Source: Rhytidiadelphus loreus
Taxonomy: Eukaryota > Streptophyta > Bryopsida > Hypnales > Hylocomiaceae
Reading direction: 5' to 3'
Assembly: GCA_947034895.1 (NCBI GenBank)
Contig: OX344762.1
Location: 43,318,760 to 43,382,759 of the forward strand
DNA: 64,000 nucleotides
The notes under the pieces are model-generated. The model ran no database searches. It saw only the letters and a program-made list of their open reading frames with translations, and was not told where the DNA came from. Below are positions 1-12,599 of this stretch, piece after piece (the stretch's first letter is position 1; every line of letters begins with the position of its first letter). Made by a program: the position numbers and the translations under genes.

Positions 1-1612
1 GTACACTATTGTACTGGTTTTACTTCATTCCCAGGTCAGATTCTTCTGAATGGATCAAATAATTAGCCATACTGGTTTTTGAGAATTGAAAAAAAAAAAT
101 TGAAATTGAAATTGAAAAAAAAACTGAAAAAAAATTGAGAACGTTGAAAACATTGAAAATAATGCAAGCAATAGAGTTAATCGTAAGGTGAACCCCATTT
201 TGCATGAGGGGTGCCAAAAAGGAAGGCTTAACTAAGAATAACTCAAAAGAAAAACAACACCAAACTCTACCACACCCCAATTTGGATGTTTCAGAGAGTT
301 TCGTCAAACTCCAACTCTTGGTCCCTCATTGCACACACTTTATGATTAACTCTAATATAGTAGGACCACCCATACCTAATCACTTAAGCATCTGTGGAAC
401 ATATGGTGAGCAGTTGGCTGCGTTTGAAATTTTTCCCGTGTAGGGAGATAGAAAATATTGGGATTGCAAAATTTCCAGAATTTTATTTGCAAAACTGAAA
501 TTTCTGTGAATTTTAGAAGGCAACAAGTGTTCCGAACTTATACATAACATCTAGAGTCTTGCAATTCCACTCATAGGGGAGACTAGTTACTATTTGTGCG
601 TACAAATTTCAAAATAATAAATGTTGTAATACGTGGCATTTAGCAATTGGTCCTCACAGCCTCGCATATTGTGCATGTCATTAAAACTAGACTCGTGAAC
701 ATGATTCACAGAGAAGTTTTGCCTGGACGGAAATAGGGGTATCCTACAAGTCAAGTACCCATCCCTGTATGGTAATGGGTGCTCCCACCATATATATTTT
801 AGTTTTTGTTTGTTGCACAGGTTCAGCTTGTCCATTTTTATTTTTTTATTTTATTTTAAAACTGAACCGATAAGTGTATTTAACAAAATAAAAAATACAA
901 GTAGTTAAAACAGATTCCACATTTGGGATGAAATGGAAGAGCTCATCCATTTTGTTGTCCCCTAGAGTGAAAATTGACTGATCATGTCACTGCACAAATT
1001 CTGTATCCTACTAACTTAGTGCAGTTGACACTAATTTGTCAAAGCCATGCTATTTTAAAGTTGATTGTAGGACATGTGAAATGTTACTGTATTGTACCCA
1101 TCTCCACATGTTTTTAGTTTTTTTTAGTTTGTGACATTCATTTGGAGGTGATACTAATTTTGTAACCCCACTAATAGTATGAATCAGTGTAGAGGAATCA
1201 TGGATTTGTGTAGACATAGGGAATGATTCATAAGAAGAACCCACGACTAGTCTAATTGGTTATGTGAATCTATTCAAAGGTCATTTATACAAACTATACA
1301 AGCTGTGTTTCTAGTAGCACGTGAATATGTATGAGACGTGTACATTGACCCCTACGTTCACTATATTCTGCACTTTAGATGATGAACAATGTTTTGGGGT
1401 AATATTTCACCCAAATGGTTTCTCATTCATTCAAAATAATGCTTTAGATAGCATTCCTTATTTTATACTAGTAATCAATTGAGATCATTACTACACTTGT
1501 ACAAAAAAATAAGCAAAGATATGCTAAAAATCAAGTAAGGATTTGGACATTGAAGGGTTTAGGAAACTACACCTAAAATCATCCAAATAAGCATCTAAAC
1601 ATAGCTCTAGTA
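1..1612. other. AT-rich intergenic DNA
   Basis: I see no supported gene. A weak similarity exists between about 1020-1180 and 13270-13420 (a shared GTGACATTCATTT..AGGTGA..CTAATTT string), suggesting an old dispersed repeat. Confidence 0.5.
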
Positions 1613-1616
1613 TTAA

Positions 1617-2546
1617 CCCCTCAAGGACCAAACTGTGTTTTTTGGCTGTATAGAAATTTTGGGCAGGTACCTACAAGCGGAGATTTTCATATTTGGGGCT
1701 GAAATTTTAATAGAATGTGGGGGCAAGGAAGATCTTTCGTATGCACCAAATTTCATGACATTTGGAAATACGAGTCAAAAGTTATAGCCTAATATGTTAC
1801 TTTTTTTCCCAACCGGGCAATTTGGGCAGATAAAAAAAAATCACTTTTTTCAGAAACAAAAATTTGGAATTGATTTTCTAGAGTTTTATATACACGAAAA
1901 GCTTTGAATCATTCCATTTTGATCAATGAGTCAAAAGTTATGAGGATTTTTTGTTTGCGGGCAGTTTTGGATTTCCTACTCTAAAATAAACTTTGAAATC
2001 CTTTATCTTACCCAATTTTCAATATTTTTGGACAAAAATCAAATCTTAGGATGTAGATACATTATTACAACATTTTGACCCTTGGGATTGGAAATTTTCA
2101 ATTCCATATTTAAATTGTAAATAATTTAGTATGTTTAATCATTCTCTACTACTACCTACTTACTATTTTTTTCCTATATGTTGTACTATTCCAAATGATC
2201 TGAAAATTTTCAAGCATGTGCCCAACTTGTCAAGGAAAACAGATCCAAAGAAGCACCACCATTTAGGTCATTTTTTCATAGAAATGTGAGCTTGTGAAGT
2301 GCAGCTGCCCTGCTTTTCGCAGGGTCAAAAAAATGATTTTAGTTAATTTGAATGCTTGAAAATATCTTGCAATCCACCTAGTGGAAATGTCTGAAATTTT
2401 TACCGCATGTTTTTGATACTATATAATACAAGATCCTACGGTTAGATATGTCAAAAAAAGTTTTTTTTCAAAATTTTGGTACTTGTACTAGAAATGGGAG
2501 TTTGGGAGCGTTTTTGGTGAAAGTATAGTGATGGTCCTTTAAGGAT
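1617..2546 (+). mobile_element. TTAA-flanked (piggyBac-like) non-autonomous element A, 930 bp
   Basis: The ends are CCCCTCAAGGACCAAA and, inverted, TGGTCCTTTAAGGA, each next to TTAA (1613-1616 and 2547-2550). TTAA targets with ends starting CCC are the mark of piggyBac elements. It has no coding sequence. It contains a small stem-loop near 2308-2325 (CCCTGCTTTTCGCAGGG) and long A/T tracts. It serves as the reference copy for the family in this window. Confidence 0.75.
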
Positions 2547-2800
2547 TAATAATGTTTTTTTCCTTGATTCATTCAATGACTATGGAGGTCAATTTATGAA
2601 CTACTATTTGTCCATTTCATTGCCATTTATAGGATTCATTCTAAATGCCCACTCCATTTCAAAGCCTCTTACCTTAAGTGCTATGAGAAGCTATTCTTTG
2701 GCTTTAGCTTTTTAGAGATTCCTACTCTTGTGGGGTTTATAGCTTGTCCGCTTGTCATAAGAGAGACCTACTAAAGTTTTCTAATTTTGATTGTATTTAA

Positions 2801-3645
2801 TCCCTCAAAGGACCAAGTAGCACTTTTGGGGCAACATAGTGGTTTCAACCATCCATTTACGAATGAAAATTTATTTTTATCTCTGAAATTTTTACACAAA
2901 ATGTGACTAGGGAGTATCTTTAAGACACAATAATTTTCATAACTTTTGACTATATGGTTAAAAAGTTATTGTATAATATGTAGATTCTTTTAGAGACCAT
3001 GGAATGCAACAATTTAGAAAAATCAATTTTTTTTTTCATAAAAATTTGAAATTGGTTTTCTAGATTTATATATGTGGAAAGCTTTCAATCATTCCATTTA
3101 GATTAATAAGATGAAAGTTATGAGGCGTTTTAGTTTGGAGTGAGTTATTGAATTTCTACTCTAAAATAAACTTTGAAGTCTTTTATTTCACTCAATATTC
3201 AATATTCATGGGAAATAAAATAAAATCATAGGATGTAGATTGTTTATTGCAACATTACAATTATTGGAATTGGCATTTTTCAATTCCATAACTAAATTCT
3301 TATCAATTCAGTATTCTAAATTACTCTCTACCTATTTCTACTCACTATTTTTTTCAAGCATGAATATGAATTTTTTTTGTTGGGAGTTTTTTATATGTAT
3401 TTCCTACTTACTTCTTCAACACATTATGTAGAGTTGCAAGTTGTAGAATCTACATGTTTTGGGGTAAAAAGTTTGAAAGATGAAATCTAACCATTTGGGA
3501 AGAGTTAAGAATCAATTTCTTTTTGAAATCCAAGCATCATGATCTTGCAATTAGCAAGGTTTCTTACCCTAAAATTTCAGAAGATTGTACACTAACAAAT
3601 TAACTAAAAAAATCCTACGGTTGGGTTTGTTAAAAAATAAATAAA
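2801..3645 (+). mobile_element. TTAA-family element B, right end missing
   Basis: It begins TCCCTCAAAGGACCAAG after TTAA (2797-2800) and follows element A through the middle (for example TCAATCATTCCATTTAGATT near 3086). The right inverted end was not found and the boundary near 3645 is approximate. Confidence 0.6.
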
Positions 3646-3649
3646 TATA

Positions 3650-6620
3650 GATGAAGATTCTAGCCTTGCTTTGGAGACTGGTATTGAAGATGCACTAGTG
3701 ATTCCAGCCTACGAAGTAGTTCTAGGCCTCTAAACACATTGGTCCTTTCTTTAGGGGGCTCAACACCATTCAACAATGGTCCATGTGTGCGGTTGGGAAT
3801 CATCGAGGATTGCCTCCGATACCTTCAATGACATGACATGTCCCAATCACCACATAGGAAATTGCCAAACTTCCCACGCTCCTTCCAACCAAATAGTTTA
3901 CAGTTTCCACAATGCCTCCAAAAGCCATTTTTTTCTCTCCATGGATCGATGTTTGTTGAATTTTTTTTTAGCCATTGACAAAGACAAAATATCATACTAC
4001 TCCCCACTTTGACTTTCAAGGAGGAAGCTCTCACTAACTTGTCCTCCCTCGTACGTCGCCCTTTAAAACCTCAAAACTAATTAATGTTGTCACTTGCATG
4101 TCCGAAAAACTGACCATACCCGTACGACACCAAGTATGACTCGGACCGAAGAGCCCAGTAATAACAACCCATCCTCGCAAGCCCCAATTTGAGCAATGGT
4201 CGCACGACACGCAATGAATAAAGCCACATGGCCAAGCAAAACTAAAAAGCTTTATATTACATGATGCAAAAGGAAAGGGAAAGGAAAGCCGGCGGGCCTG
4301 TAGAAATGTCCCTCTATCCCTGAACAAACGGCCGAGCGACAACATTCCCCACTGGGGTGTCCAAAATATCAAAGGATCTAGAACGGGAAACACTACCCGC
4401 CCCTTCCCACATGGCCCTGTAGAAATTGGGAGTTTCTTTTTGGACCACACTCCCGTACCTCTGGTATTGTTTTTTTCTTTGAGGAAACCCACAAAAGAAA
4501 AAAAGAAAAAAGATATTTGAGGAAACTAATAAGGGAGCCACACATATGATGCCATCGGGTGGAATGGGGGAATATTATTACTATTCTTTTTTGGGGGTTC
4601 CTATGGCGACTGACTGACAAACCGACTGCATTGAATGGAAGGGCCCCGAGCACACCGCCCCTGACTGGGTGCTTTCGGTTTTGGTCGGCTTTGGTCGGCT
4701 GGTAGTTAGAGTCATTGCAAGTATCAAGCATATGAAGGGGAAAAAAATCTAAGGCAAACTCCAAACTTCATGGCAATTACGGACATGGGTATAATGGGAC
4801 TGGAAATGTTTCAGGGACAGGACTGGGATTTTCGAAGTGGAGGGGCTGTCGCAGACCTCATTCTGTTTTGGTGACTTTTTACGAAATAAAAATAAAAATA
4901 AAAATTGACCCTATGCAAACCGAACTTGGAAATGAACTTTTTTGCATTATATTAGAAAAAAAAAGGAGAGGCAAAGATTCTGTGTTATTAAAAAGGCTTT
5001 TCATACAAAAAAGGGAAGGTCAAGAAAATTGGGAAAGATTCTACATTCTAAAAAAAGGACTTTTCATGCAAGAAAGGAAAGGTCCAATTTCCTGGGCACA
5101 CATAACAATACTTGAAAAAGTATGACAATTATGAATCTTCATGGTGTGAGCCAAGTTATAGGCTCTTTGTATTTTTTCAACTTGTCGGATTTTGGAAGGA
5201 GTGGTGGGTCCAGGAATTAAAAGAGACCAATAGCAATTTGCATCGGGGAGTGTTTTTTGGAGTTGCCCCTTCATTATGTTGGTACCGTCCTAGAAGTTGG
5301 TTCCATTGTAGACAGGGCTTTTCTTTTTGGTGAAATTTTGCCAGACTATCAGAAATCTGACCTCTCTGGCTTCATCCCTCCAAAAATTGGCCTCTATAGT
5401 GAAGCCAGCACAGGGGACATAGGTCCAAAAAAACACACTAATTGTAGATGCTCTTAGTTGGATACATGATTGGGAGTGGATTGCAATATTTCTTAAATGC
5501 TTCACTAACTTAATAGAAACTATAGATGCCAAGTGCATAGAAGCACTACTTGATTGGATGCTCAATTGTAAGCATCTTTGGAATCAATATGTATCCATTG
5601 TTGAGAAAACCATATTTGAACATCTATTAAGATGAAATAGCTCCAACCACTAAATGATTGGCATACAGAAAGAGACATATGTTCATTTAGGATCCCACAT
5701 TGGATCTAAGAAGCCAATCCAAGTGACTCCTAGACTATGTACCTTTGTAAGATGAAGAAAATGAATCCAAGCTAACCTTTTCTTTTTTGGAAATGGGAGA
5801 AAGCAAAGGGAACATGATGATTTGTTGGAAGTGGTGTAGGGTATTAAATGAGGATGAAAGTAGCGTTGGGTGATGAGGGATGGAATTAGTACGTTAAGGA
5901 ATTTTAGGGAGTGTTTGGTTGTTTTCAAGTTTCTGCTTGTAGAGGGGTATGTTTGAAGCAAATTTGATGGCAATATTGTTGAGTTTATGACAAAAATTGG
6001 AATTCCCAACTATTGGTGAAGAAATTTTGATGAGAGTGTATAAGTTGTGCCAATTATGGGCTGACAATTATTACTATAAGTGGTTGTGTATTCCATCCTA
6101 AGTTCTTAGTATTGATGATGATTGATTGATATTCAATGAATTTATGTGCCACGAAGTCACGGGAGAACGTGTCATCTCAGTAAGTGAATTAGATTAATTG
6201 TGTTTTGTATTGGAGTGGAAAGGAGTTATGTGTGGGTCATTTTGGAAAGGTGTTCGGCATAGTTTGGCATTGCAAGACCATTTTCTAGATTAGAATATCG
6301 GCAAGGGTATATCTTCTACAAAAACTTTCCACCCCTTGTAACTTTGATATAAGGTATCTAAATGATGCATTCTTTGGTGCATTGAAATCTTTTTTCATTT
6401 TCCAATGAGAAAATATATTAATATTAACCATTCAAATAATAGAAAATGTGCACATTAGAAAAAATAGTGGAGGTTCCTACTAAACATGTAAATCCAAACA
6501 ATCTACAAGTGCACAACTCAATTTGTTTTATATTTCATTTCTCTATTAGAATAAGATTTATTTCCAAAGTTCAGATGAATTTACGACAAAAAAGATAACC
6601 ATGTATTGCAATGATTGAAT
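3650..6620. other. Intergenic DNA without a supported gene
   Basis: Between 3.99 and 4.86 kb the DNA is GC-richer, and overlapping open frames exist on the minus strand. They are Phe/Trp/Cys-rich and match nothing recognisable. A short GGTCGGCTTTGGTCGGCT duplication lies at 4683-4700. Apart from the tandem repeat at 4973-5095, nothing else stands out. Confidence 0.45.
4973..5095. repeat. 61-bp tandem repeat, two units
   Basis: AAAGATTCT starts each unit (4973 and 5034), followed by matching AAAAAGG.CTTTTCAT.CAA and GGAAGGTC blocks. The Lys-rich open frame over it is an effect of composition. Confidence 0.6.
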
Positions 6621-6628
6621 TAACTTAA

Positions 6629-7174
6629 CTCTTGAAGGACCATTACCACTTCTAGGACAAATGGGATTTTGGGTAGGTACCTACATGCTGAATTTTTGTC
6701 ACGATTTCTTGAAAAAAAATTTGAAGAAATAAACTAATTAACTTCATGGGAATATAGTGTTTTTTTCCAATTAGTGCCCTGGAACAAAAGTTATGTCCAA
6801 ATAAGCTCATACCTACTTCTACTTAATAATTTTTTAAAGAATAAAAATCAAGTTTTTTTGAATTTTTTTTCCTAAACTCTCAACTCAACTCCCCACAATA
6901 AAGATTTAAAGCTCAAAACTCTGTGGTGCCAAAAAATTAATTTAAGACCTACAATGTGGTGAAAAACTTGTTTTTTTCATTTTAAATGTAGATATCTTGC
7001 AATCTCTGTGGTCAAAATTTCTGAAATTTTTCCGCACATTCTCATAATAGTTAGGTGTGAGATCCTATGGTTGGATGTGCTTAAAAATCAATTTTCAATT
7101 ATTTTACTCTTTGATATAGAAATGACAGTTTTGAGTGTTTTTTGGCAAAAAAAAAGGCCTTGATCCTTTAGGGG
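6629..7174 (+). mobile_element. TTAA-family element C, internally shortened (546 bp)
   Basis: It runs from TTAA|CTCTTGAAGGACCATT (6625-6628) to GATCCTTTAGGGG|TTAA (7175-7178). The interior shares A/T-rich blocks with element A but is about 400 bases shorter. Confidence 0.7.
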
Positions 7175-7178
7175 TTAA

Positions 7179-10100
7179 ATGCCTCTCTGACCATATTTGA
7201 TTGTGGCAAAACTAAAACATCAAACTTTATAAAAAAAAATATTTATTCAATATAATTAGAGTATCACCTTTGAAGATTTAAGGTTACCCTCACATCCAGT
7301 TGACTGATTAGGAAAATTATATTTGAATCATTAGAAATAAAAATAAAAATGTGTGAAGGTCAAATTCATTCATTAACCTGGATTTTATTTTATTTTATTA
7401 GGTTTATTATAAACTAAGGGAAGTTTTGCATTTTCTATATGATTTAGAAATAAAATTATTGCTTTAAAGTCTGAGATTACAAATAAAACAATTGCATTTA
7501 TGATTTTATTTATTAGATATAAATATTTCAATTTACAAGCAATTAACTTTTTTTTATAAAGACAAAACATGTTATTTTCTTATAACTTTGGAGTGATTAC
7601 CCTAACATCATGAGACTCTAAAGTGAATTCAAAGATACAATAAAACTATAATTTGGAGTCTTCAAGAACTTGATTTAATAAATTTAAAAAAATTGGACAT
7701 CTTTAATAAATTAAAAAGATAAATGTGTATAATCTGAGTATCTCTCATACTTTTATTAAGTATACCAAAATTCATATTAAAAATCATACTTTTAATATTT
7801 CTAATGTATATGGATAGGTTTTGTTTGATAGATATACACTAAAAAATTCAAAACGTTTTTTGAAAATTAAACCAAATAAGTGGAAAATCCCAATTCTTCA
7901 TTACAATCTTTTTGTACAAACTCAAGTGGAAAAGTCTAAGGGAAAAGTTGTATAAACTATGTACAAATTATGAATTTCAAATCATTCACGTAGTTGTATC
8001 CAAAATTGATTCTAATATTACAAAGATTCTCTCCTATTTGGATTTGATATGGATTGAATACAAATGGAGCATGCACATCTTTAGTATAAATTTGATATTC
8101 ATACAATACAAAAAGAAATTAAATAGGTATTATTAGAAATTTCATATTCAAAATTTTACTCATGCAAATATAATTGAAATGTAGATAAAATATGAAAGCT
8201 TAAATTAATACAAAACCATTCTATTTATTTATAATATCATATTAAAAATACATGAATTGTTACCCCAAGTATTTCATTATACCTTGTAATCCATATATAC
8301 ATGCGTCAAAACTTTATATAATGGGGGATATTTAGCTATTATTTTACAATAGATATGTTCTTATTTTTTTCTACTTCTACTTTTTGTCCATTTTTCTATA
8401 CCCCACGGAAGTTAAAACTGAAATTTGAGGCATTTAAACATGTCCTAGCTATAATTCAAAAATTTATGCGTGGTTCTAGGGTTGATTAGTACAACATGTA
8501 TACTCTAACTACTATTGAACATAGCCTGCACTAATGGCACATATATAAACATCATAAATCAAACAATTTATACAAACGAATCATTCAAATGAATCATAAA
8601 TGTACAATAGGAAAAAAAACAGAAATTGAAAACCCTACAAGTAGTATCATATTGGCTAAGCTTGACCTATGCATTTACAAATGAAGTGGTTTAGGGTCCC
8701 AAAATCTTACAAAATGTGTCAATAAGTAAATTGGTTTCAGAGTTTAGGATTCACAGTATAATACAACAATAGCTCGTACTTGAATAAAACCCTGACTATG
8801 CACATATACAATACAAAATGAGACATTGTTCATTATTTTGTCTATTTGCAAATGAAAAATAGAAGTCCTTCATGCAAGTTCCTTGTTTTTCATTTAGACT
8901 ATCCATTGTGTAAATTTACAAATTATGTACTATGGATCATTACAATGTACTATATAGTAGTTGTAATATAGTATGCTTCAAAAAAATGATGCTATGGTAA
9001 CTTTAACATTTTTTAAATTATTAATTCCAATATTTAAAATGTACATATAATAGGTCTCCTATTGTTTTTAAAGTAATCACTAGTGAAGTACCCTAATGAA
9101 GTTGCAACAGGTGTATTGAATTTTATTAAAATTGTACTCAATTTATGACATTTACAATGTAGAAAAGGCCATGATCATTGATCCTATGACTATTTATTCA
9201 AGTTTAATATGCTTTGCTTTGTGTGCTCTATTATGCCATGAAATTTGAAGGGAAATCATTTTGTTGAATTTTGTTTTTCAAAGACAAAATCATGTGTCTT
9301 CTATAAGTCATAAGAGTTTCAAAAAATATTTCAAACATTTTGAATTGTTGTGAATTTGCGAAGAAAATATGAAAAAAATTGTATCAAATACCGTGTCAAT
9401 ATAAAATATGTTAAAAAAAGTTTGAATTTTTCATTATAGGTGTATATTTTTGTAAAATGTTTTAGGTATAAACCAAATTTTCATTTCATTTTGATCGATA
9501 GATTCTAACTATAGATCTAAAGTTCAAATTGTAATACAATGTTTAATTTACGATCTGACTTTTTCAAATTTTCAGATTATAGTAAAAGCTAAACTTGATA
9601 AACTCCACATCATTAATTGAATCCTAATCTCAGAATAGAGGGTGAGCGAGTTTAAACTAATATCAAGTGAAAGTAGTTAGAAGTTTTGTTGAAGAAGGAT
9701 AATTCCAAACTGGAGATTACCCAATTTGTATAATAAGTTCAATCTAAGGGAGATGGTCAAGTAAGAAACTAATGCTAATGGGACCAATCTCTAAAATAGA
9801 TAATACAATCCCAAAATAGAAGATCATGACCCAATTAGAAAAATTGACCATCACTCAAACTACAACGACATTGCACATTTCAACTTGGATTCATGCTCTA
9901 ATTTTTTCCACTTGCATACACATATAATCCAAGGCACACGTTCACCACACACAAGACACTAATTTGGCTTACATAACTTTTATTATCCAAATTGATAATT
10001 AAATCACCGTTTAACATTTGATTTGACACAAAGTCATTCCTAGCTAGCTCCATGCTCACTTAACATTTAAACTTCCAATTCATTCCACCAAACAATCTTC

Positions 10101-10660
10101 AACTTAATTTCACATTTTCTCATCTCCCCATTAACACAAATCACTTCCACTTCCACTACATCCTACTCTCACCAACTTGTAATTTCCACCTCTGGCATTT
10201 ACATATCATCACACCAAAATTAACACAGACACGGCCGACTTGGGGCTGGGACTCCATTGGAATTAGCATCCATGGGTCCCAAACAATTCAAAGAGAAGGA
10301 CCTAATAGGAATTCCAAAACAAACAATTACCAAACTAGAAGAAAATCCAACTAACCACCCATTTGGAATGGAATTTCACATGATACCCCTCCATATCATC
10401 ACATCTCACACCAACTATAACAAGCATTCCATTTCTACATGACAAACTGACACTCCAATTTGGACTAACTTGAAAATCAATTCCCTTTCTATTTGGCAGA
10501 CACTATTAAAAAGAAACCCAATTGGATGATATAATCTTAGCAAAATCACCCAATTGGACTTTAAAACTTGTCATTCAATAATAAAAAATCATCAAAAACT
10601 ACAAAATATCCACCTAAATTGACTAAAAAATGTACACTCAAAATTCCTAATAGGCAATCT
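7179..10660. other. AT-rich intergenic DNA
   Basis: Long A/T tracts and short chance frames only. From about 9850 to 10500 the plus strand becomes C-rich and G-poor, a strand asymmetry without an evident cause. No gene was found. Confidence 0.5.
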
Positions 10661-10890
10661 ACAAGTTCTCAAATTACACCAAGAAAAACATCTTTTGTTA
10701 TCCATGGATTAAATAATGTCCATCTTTTGTTGTAAAAGAAAATCAATAATACACTAAAGAATGAATTTCCCCCATCCATTGCAAATACACTCAAACAATT
10801 CCTAGAAAATTCATTCTTTTTTTAATGATAGAAGTTGGATAATCCACGTATCATGAAAGATGTTTTCTTGGTGTAATTTGAGAACTTCTA
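10661..10890. repeat. Imperfect hairpin repeat (MITE-like)
   Basis: AGTTCTCAAATTACACCAAG (10664) reappears inverted as CTTGGTGTAATTTGAGAACT (10868). The arms continue with lower similarity through ATCCATGGATT and AGAATGAATTTC segments. No clear target duplication was found. Confidence 0.6.
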
Positions 10891-11164
10891 ACCACTTTTT
10901 CACCATCCACTACGAACACACTCAATCAAGCAATTCTTGGGAACAAAAATTTCTTGGATGAAAAAATCACACTCCTTCATTCCATGTGTTTATTCATTTG
11001 AAATCATTCGTAAACCACGTTCTAATTCCAACGACTTTCGAGGGGTTTGACGTACTCTTGACGAAATCTTTGTTGTGTTCAAATTACGTCACTCGTATGC
11101 ATTCGACAAGAATCTATAGGAATTGGTTTTGGATAAGAGCCGCAATTAAGTGTCGTCCCCTCTT

Positions 11165-11500
11165 ACTTCAAGAGAGGAGACCGCACCGAACCTAACCGAC
11201 CCAACTCTCAATTGAAATGAAATGAAATGGGGGAAACCCAATTGCAAGTTCGAGTTGAATTTCTCAGACCCAAGCACCAATGTCGTTGTCCATGTAGTTC
11301 ACCTGACTCCGACTGAACAAATGCGTAGGTTAGGTAAATTGAGGGTCGCGTACGAGGTCTGGAACCTTCGGGCCCTGGATGCGCGAGCCTTGGACCTCTC
11401 CGCCAATATCAGCGATTCATTTGATGTGGTTCATATTGAGGGCTCACGTCCCAATCCGTCCACAAGGGGGCCCATCGCAACCACTTGGCTACGACCGTCA
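11165..11500 (-). mobile_element. Possible tRNA-derived SINE
   Basis: On the minus strand, GTCGTAGCCAAGTGGTTGCG (about 11478-11497) resembles a pol III A box (TRGCNNAGYNGG), and GGGACGTGAGCCC (about 11440-11452) resembles a weak B box. The spacing is shorter than in a real tRNA and no cloverleaf forms, so this is not a tRNA gene. The body is GC-richer than its surroundings. No second copy was noticed in this window. Confidence 0.35.
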
Positions 11501-12249
11501 TAGCCATGGCACAATATTCACCACCCACCTGTTGTTGTTGGGGGTGTGATCTTTGTAAGACATAGATACTAGTTGAGTTAATATATATATGGGTTTTTTT
11601 GGGTTATTTATTTATTTATTATGAAGATGGGATTCAACATAATTTATGTTTGAGGCATACACGCCAAAGAAAGAAAGAATGAATGAATGAACAAAAGCTG
11701 CCTTGATGTTCGCAAACTCCAACTGACCCATTCAAACAGCTTTGGTTTGTTGATTTCTTCTTTACACTAAAACCTAAAACATGTACAAGGCATGATGCTG
11801 CAGCCCTGGGCTCCATCCATGTCTTGCCTGATGGAGGTTCTGCTCCCAAGGAGTAACGGCATACTCAGCTTAAGGTAAAGGTGGTACCCCCCAAAATGTG
11901 GCTTTTTTTTTCTTCTTCTGTGCCGAGTTAGACTGGCCAAATTTTAAATTGATTTTCTTGTTAGCACTTGAAAAGGAGGTTCCAACGCACCAAAGAACGT
12001 GACATTTGGATATCATATGCAAAAGTTAGGAAGGAACAAAGTTTGGTATTATCCTACAACAGCTGCTTCCATCAACATAGGTACATAATTGATTTTGGAG
12101 ATGTACAATCAGGTCCAGCTGAATTACGAAATTTTCAGTTAGTTTTCACTTGAAAGTGCAACAACTTTAGAAAGCTCTAGCATGCTAAAAAATGAACCGA
12201 TTTTTGAAATGGCAAATTGTGTCGGAATTGCAATGAAGTGCGTAACAAG

Positions 12250-12520
12250 TGAAAAAATGGTCAATTTCGTTAAAATGGCGGTATTCCGCACGCCATTTTA
12301 ATGGAATATCTTCTACAAAAGAGAATAAGTGTGCCACAATAGGGTCATACATGTGCCAATTTTATGCCTAGCACATTCAAATCACTCCTAGTTCACGCAT
12401 TTTTACTCCCTTCGGACAATCTTTCCATTGTTTTCATTCTTTCAGTGGTTTCATTTTGTGCCATTTTAATAGAATACTGCCATTTTAACAAAATTGACCA
12501 TAAAATGATTTGTTTAAAAT
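12250..12520. repeat. Imperfect inverted repeat with about 35-bp arms
   Basis: ATGGTCAATTTCGTTAAAAT (12257) pairs with ATTTTAACAAAATTGACCAT (12482) in inverted orientation, followed by matching GGCGGTATTCC and GGAATAC-type segments. It is probably a decayed MITE; its ends are not defined. Confidence 0.55.
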
Positions 12521-12599
12521 TATACAACAATGTGGATTCCTTTTATACACTATCTACCATTTCAAAGAGAACCTTTGGAGGATAGTTAAAGATTTTTTT

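Noticed and set aside
4034..4764. Overlapping minus-strand ORFs of 75-152 codons
   Set aside because: Three frames are open at once because few stops occur in this locally GC-richer DNA; none has a recognisable motif or intron structure.
11438..11497. A functional tRNA gene
   Set aside because: A- and B-box-like words are present but too close together, and no acceptor stem or anticodon arm can be drawn.
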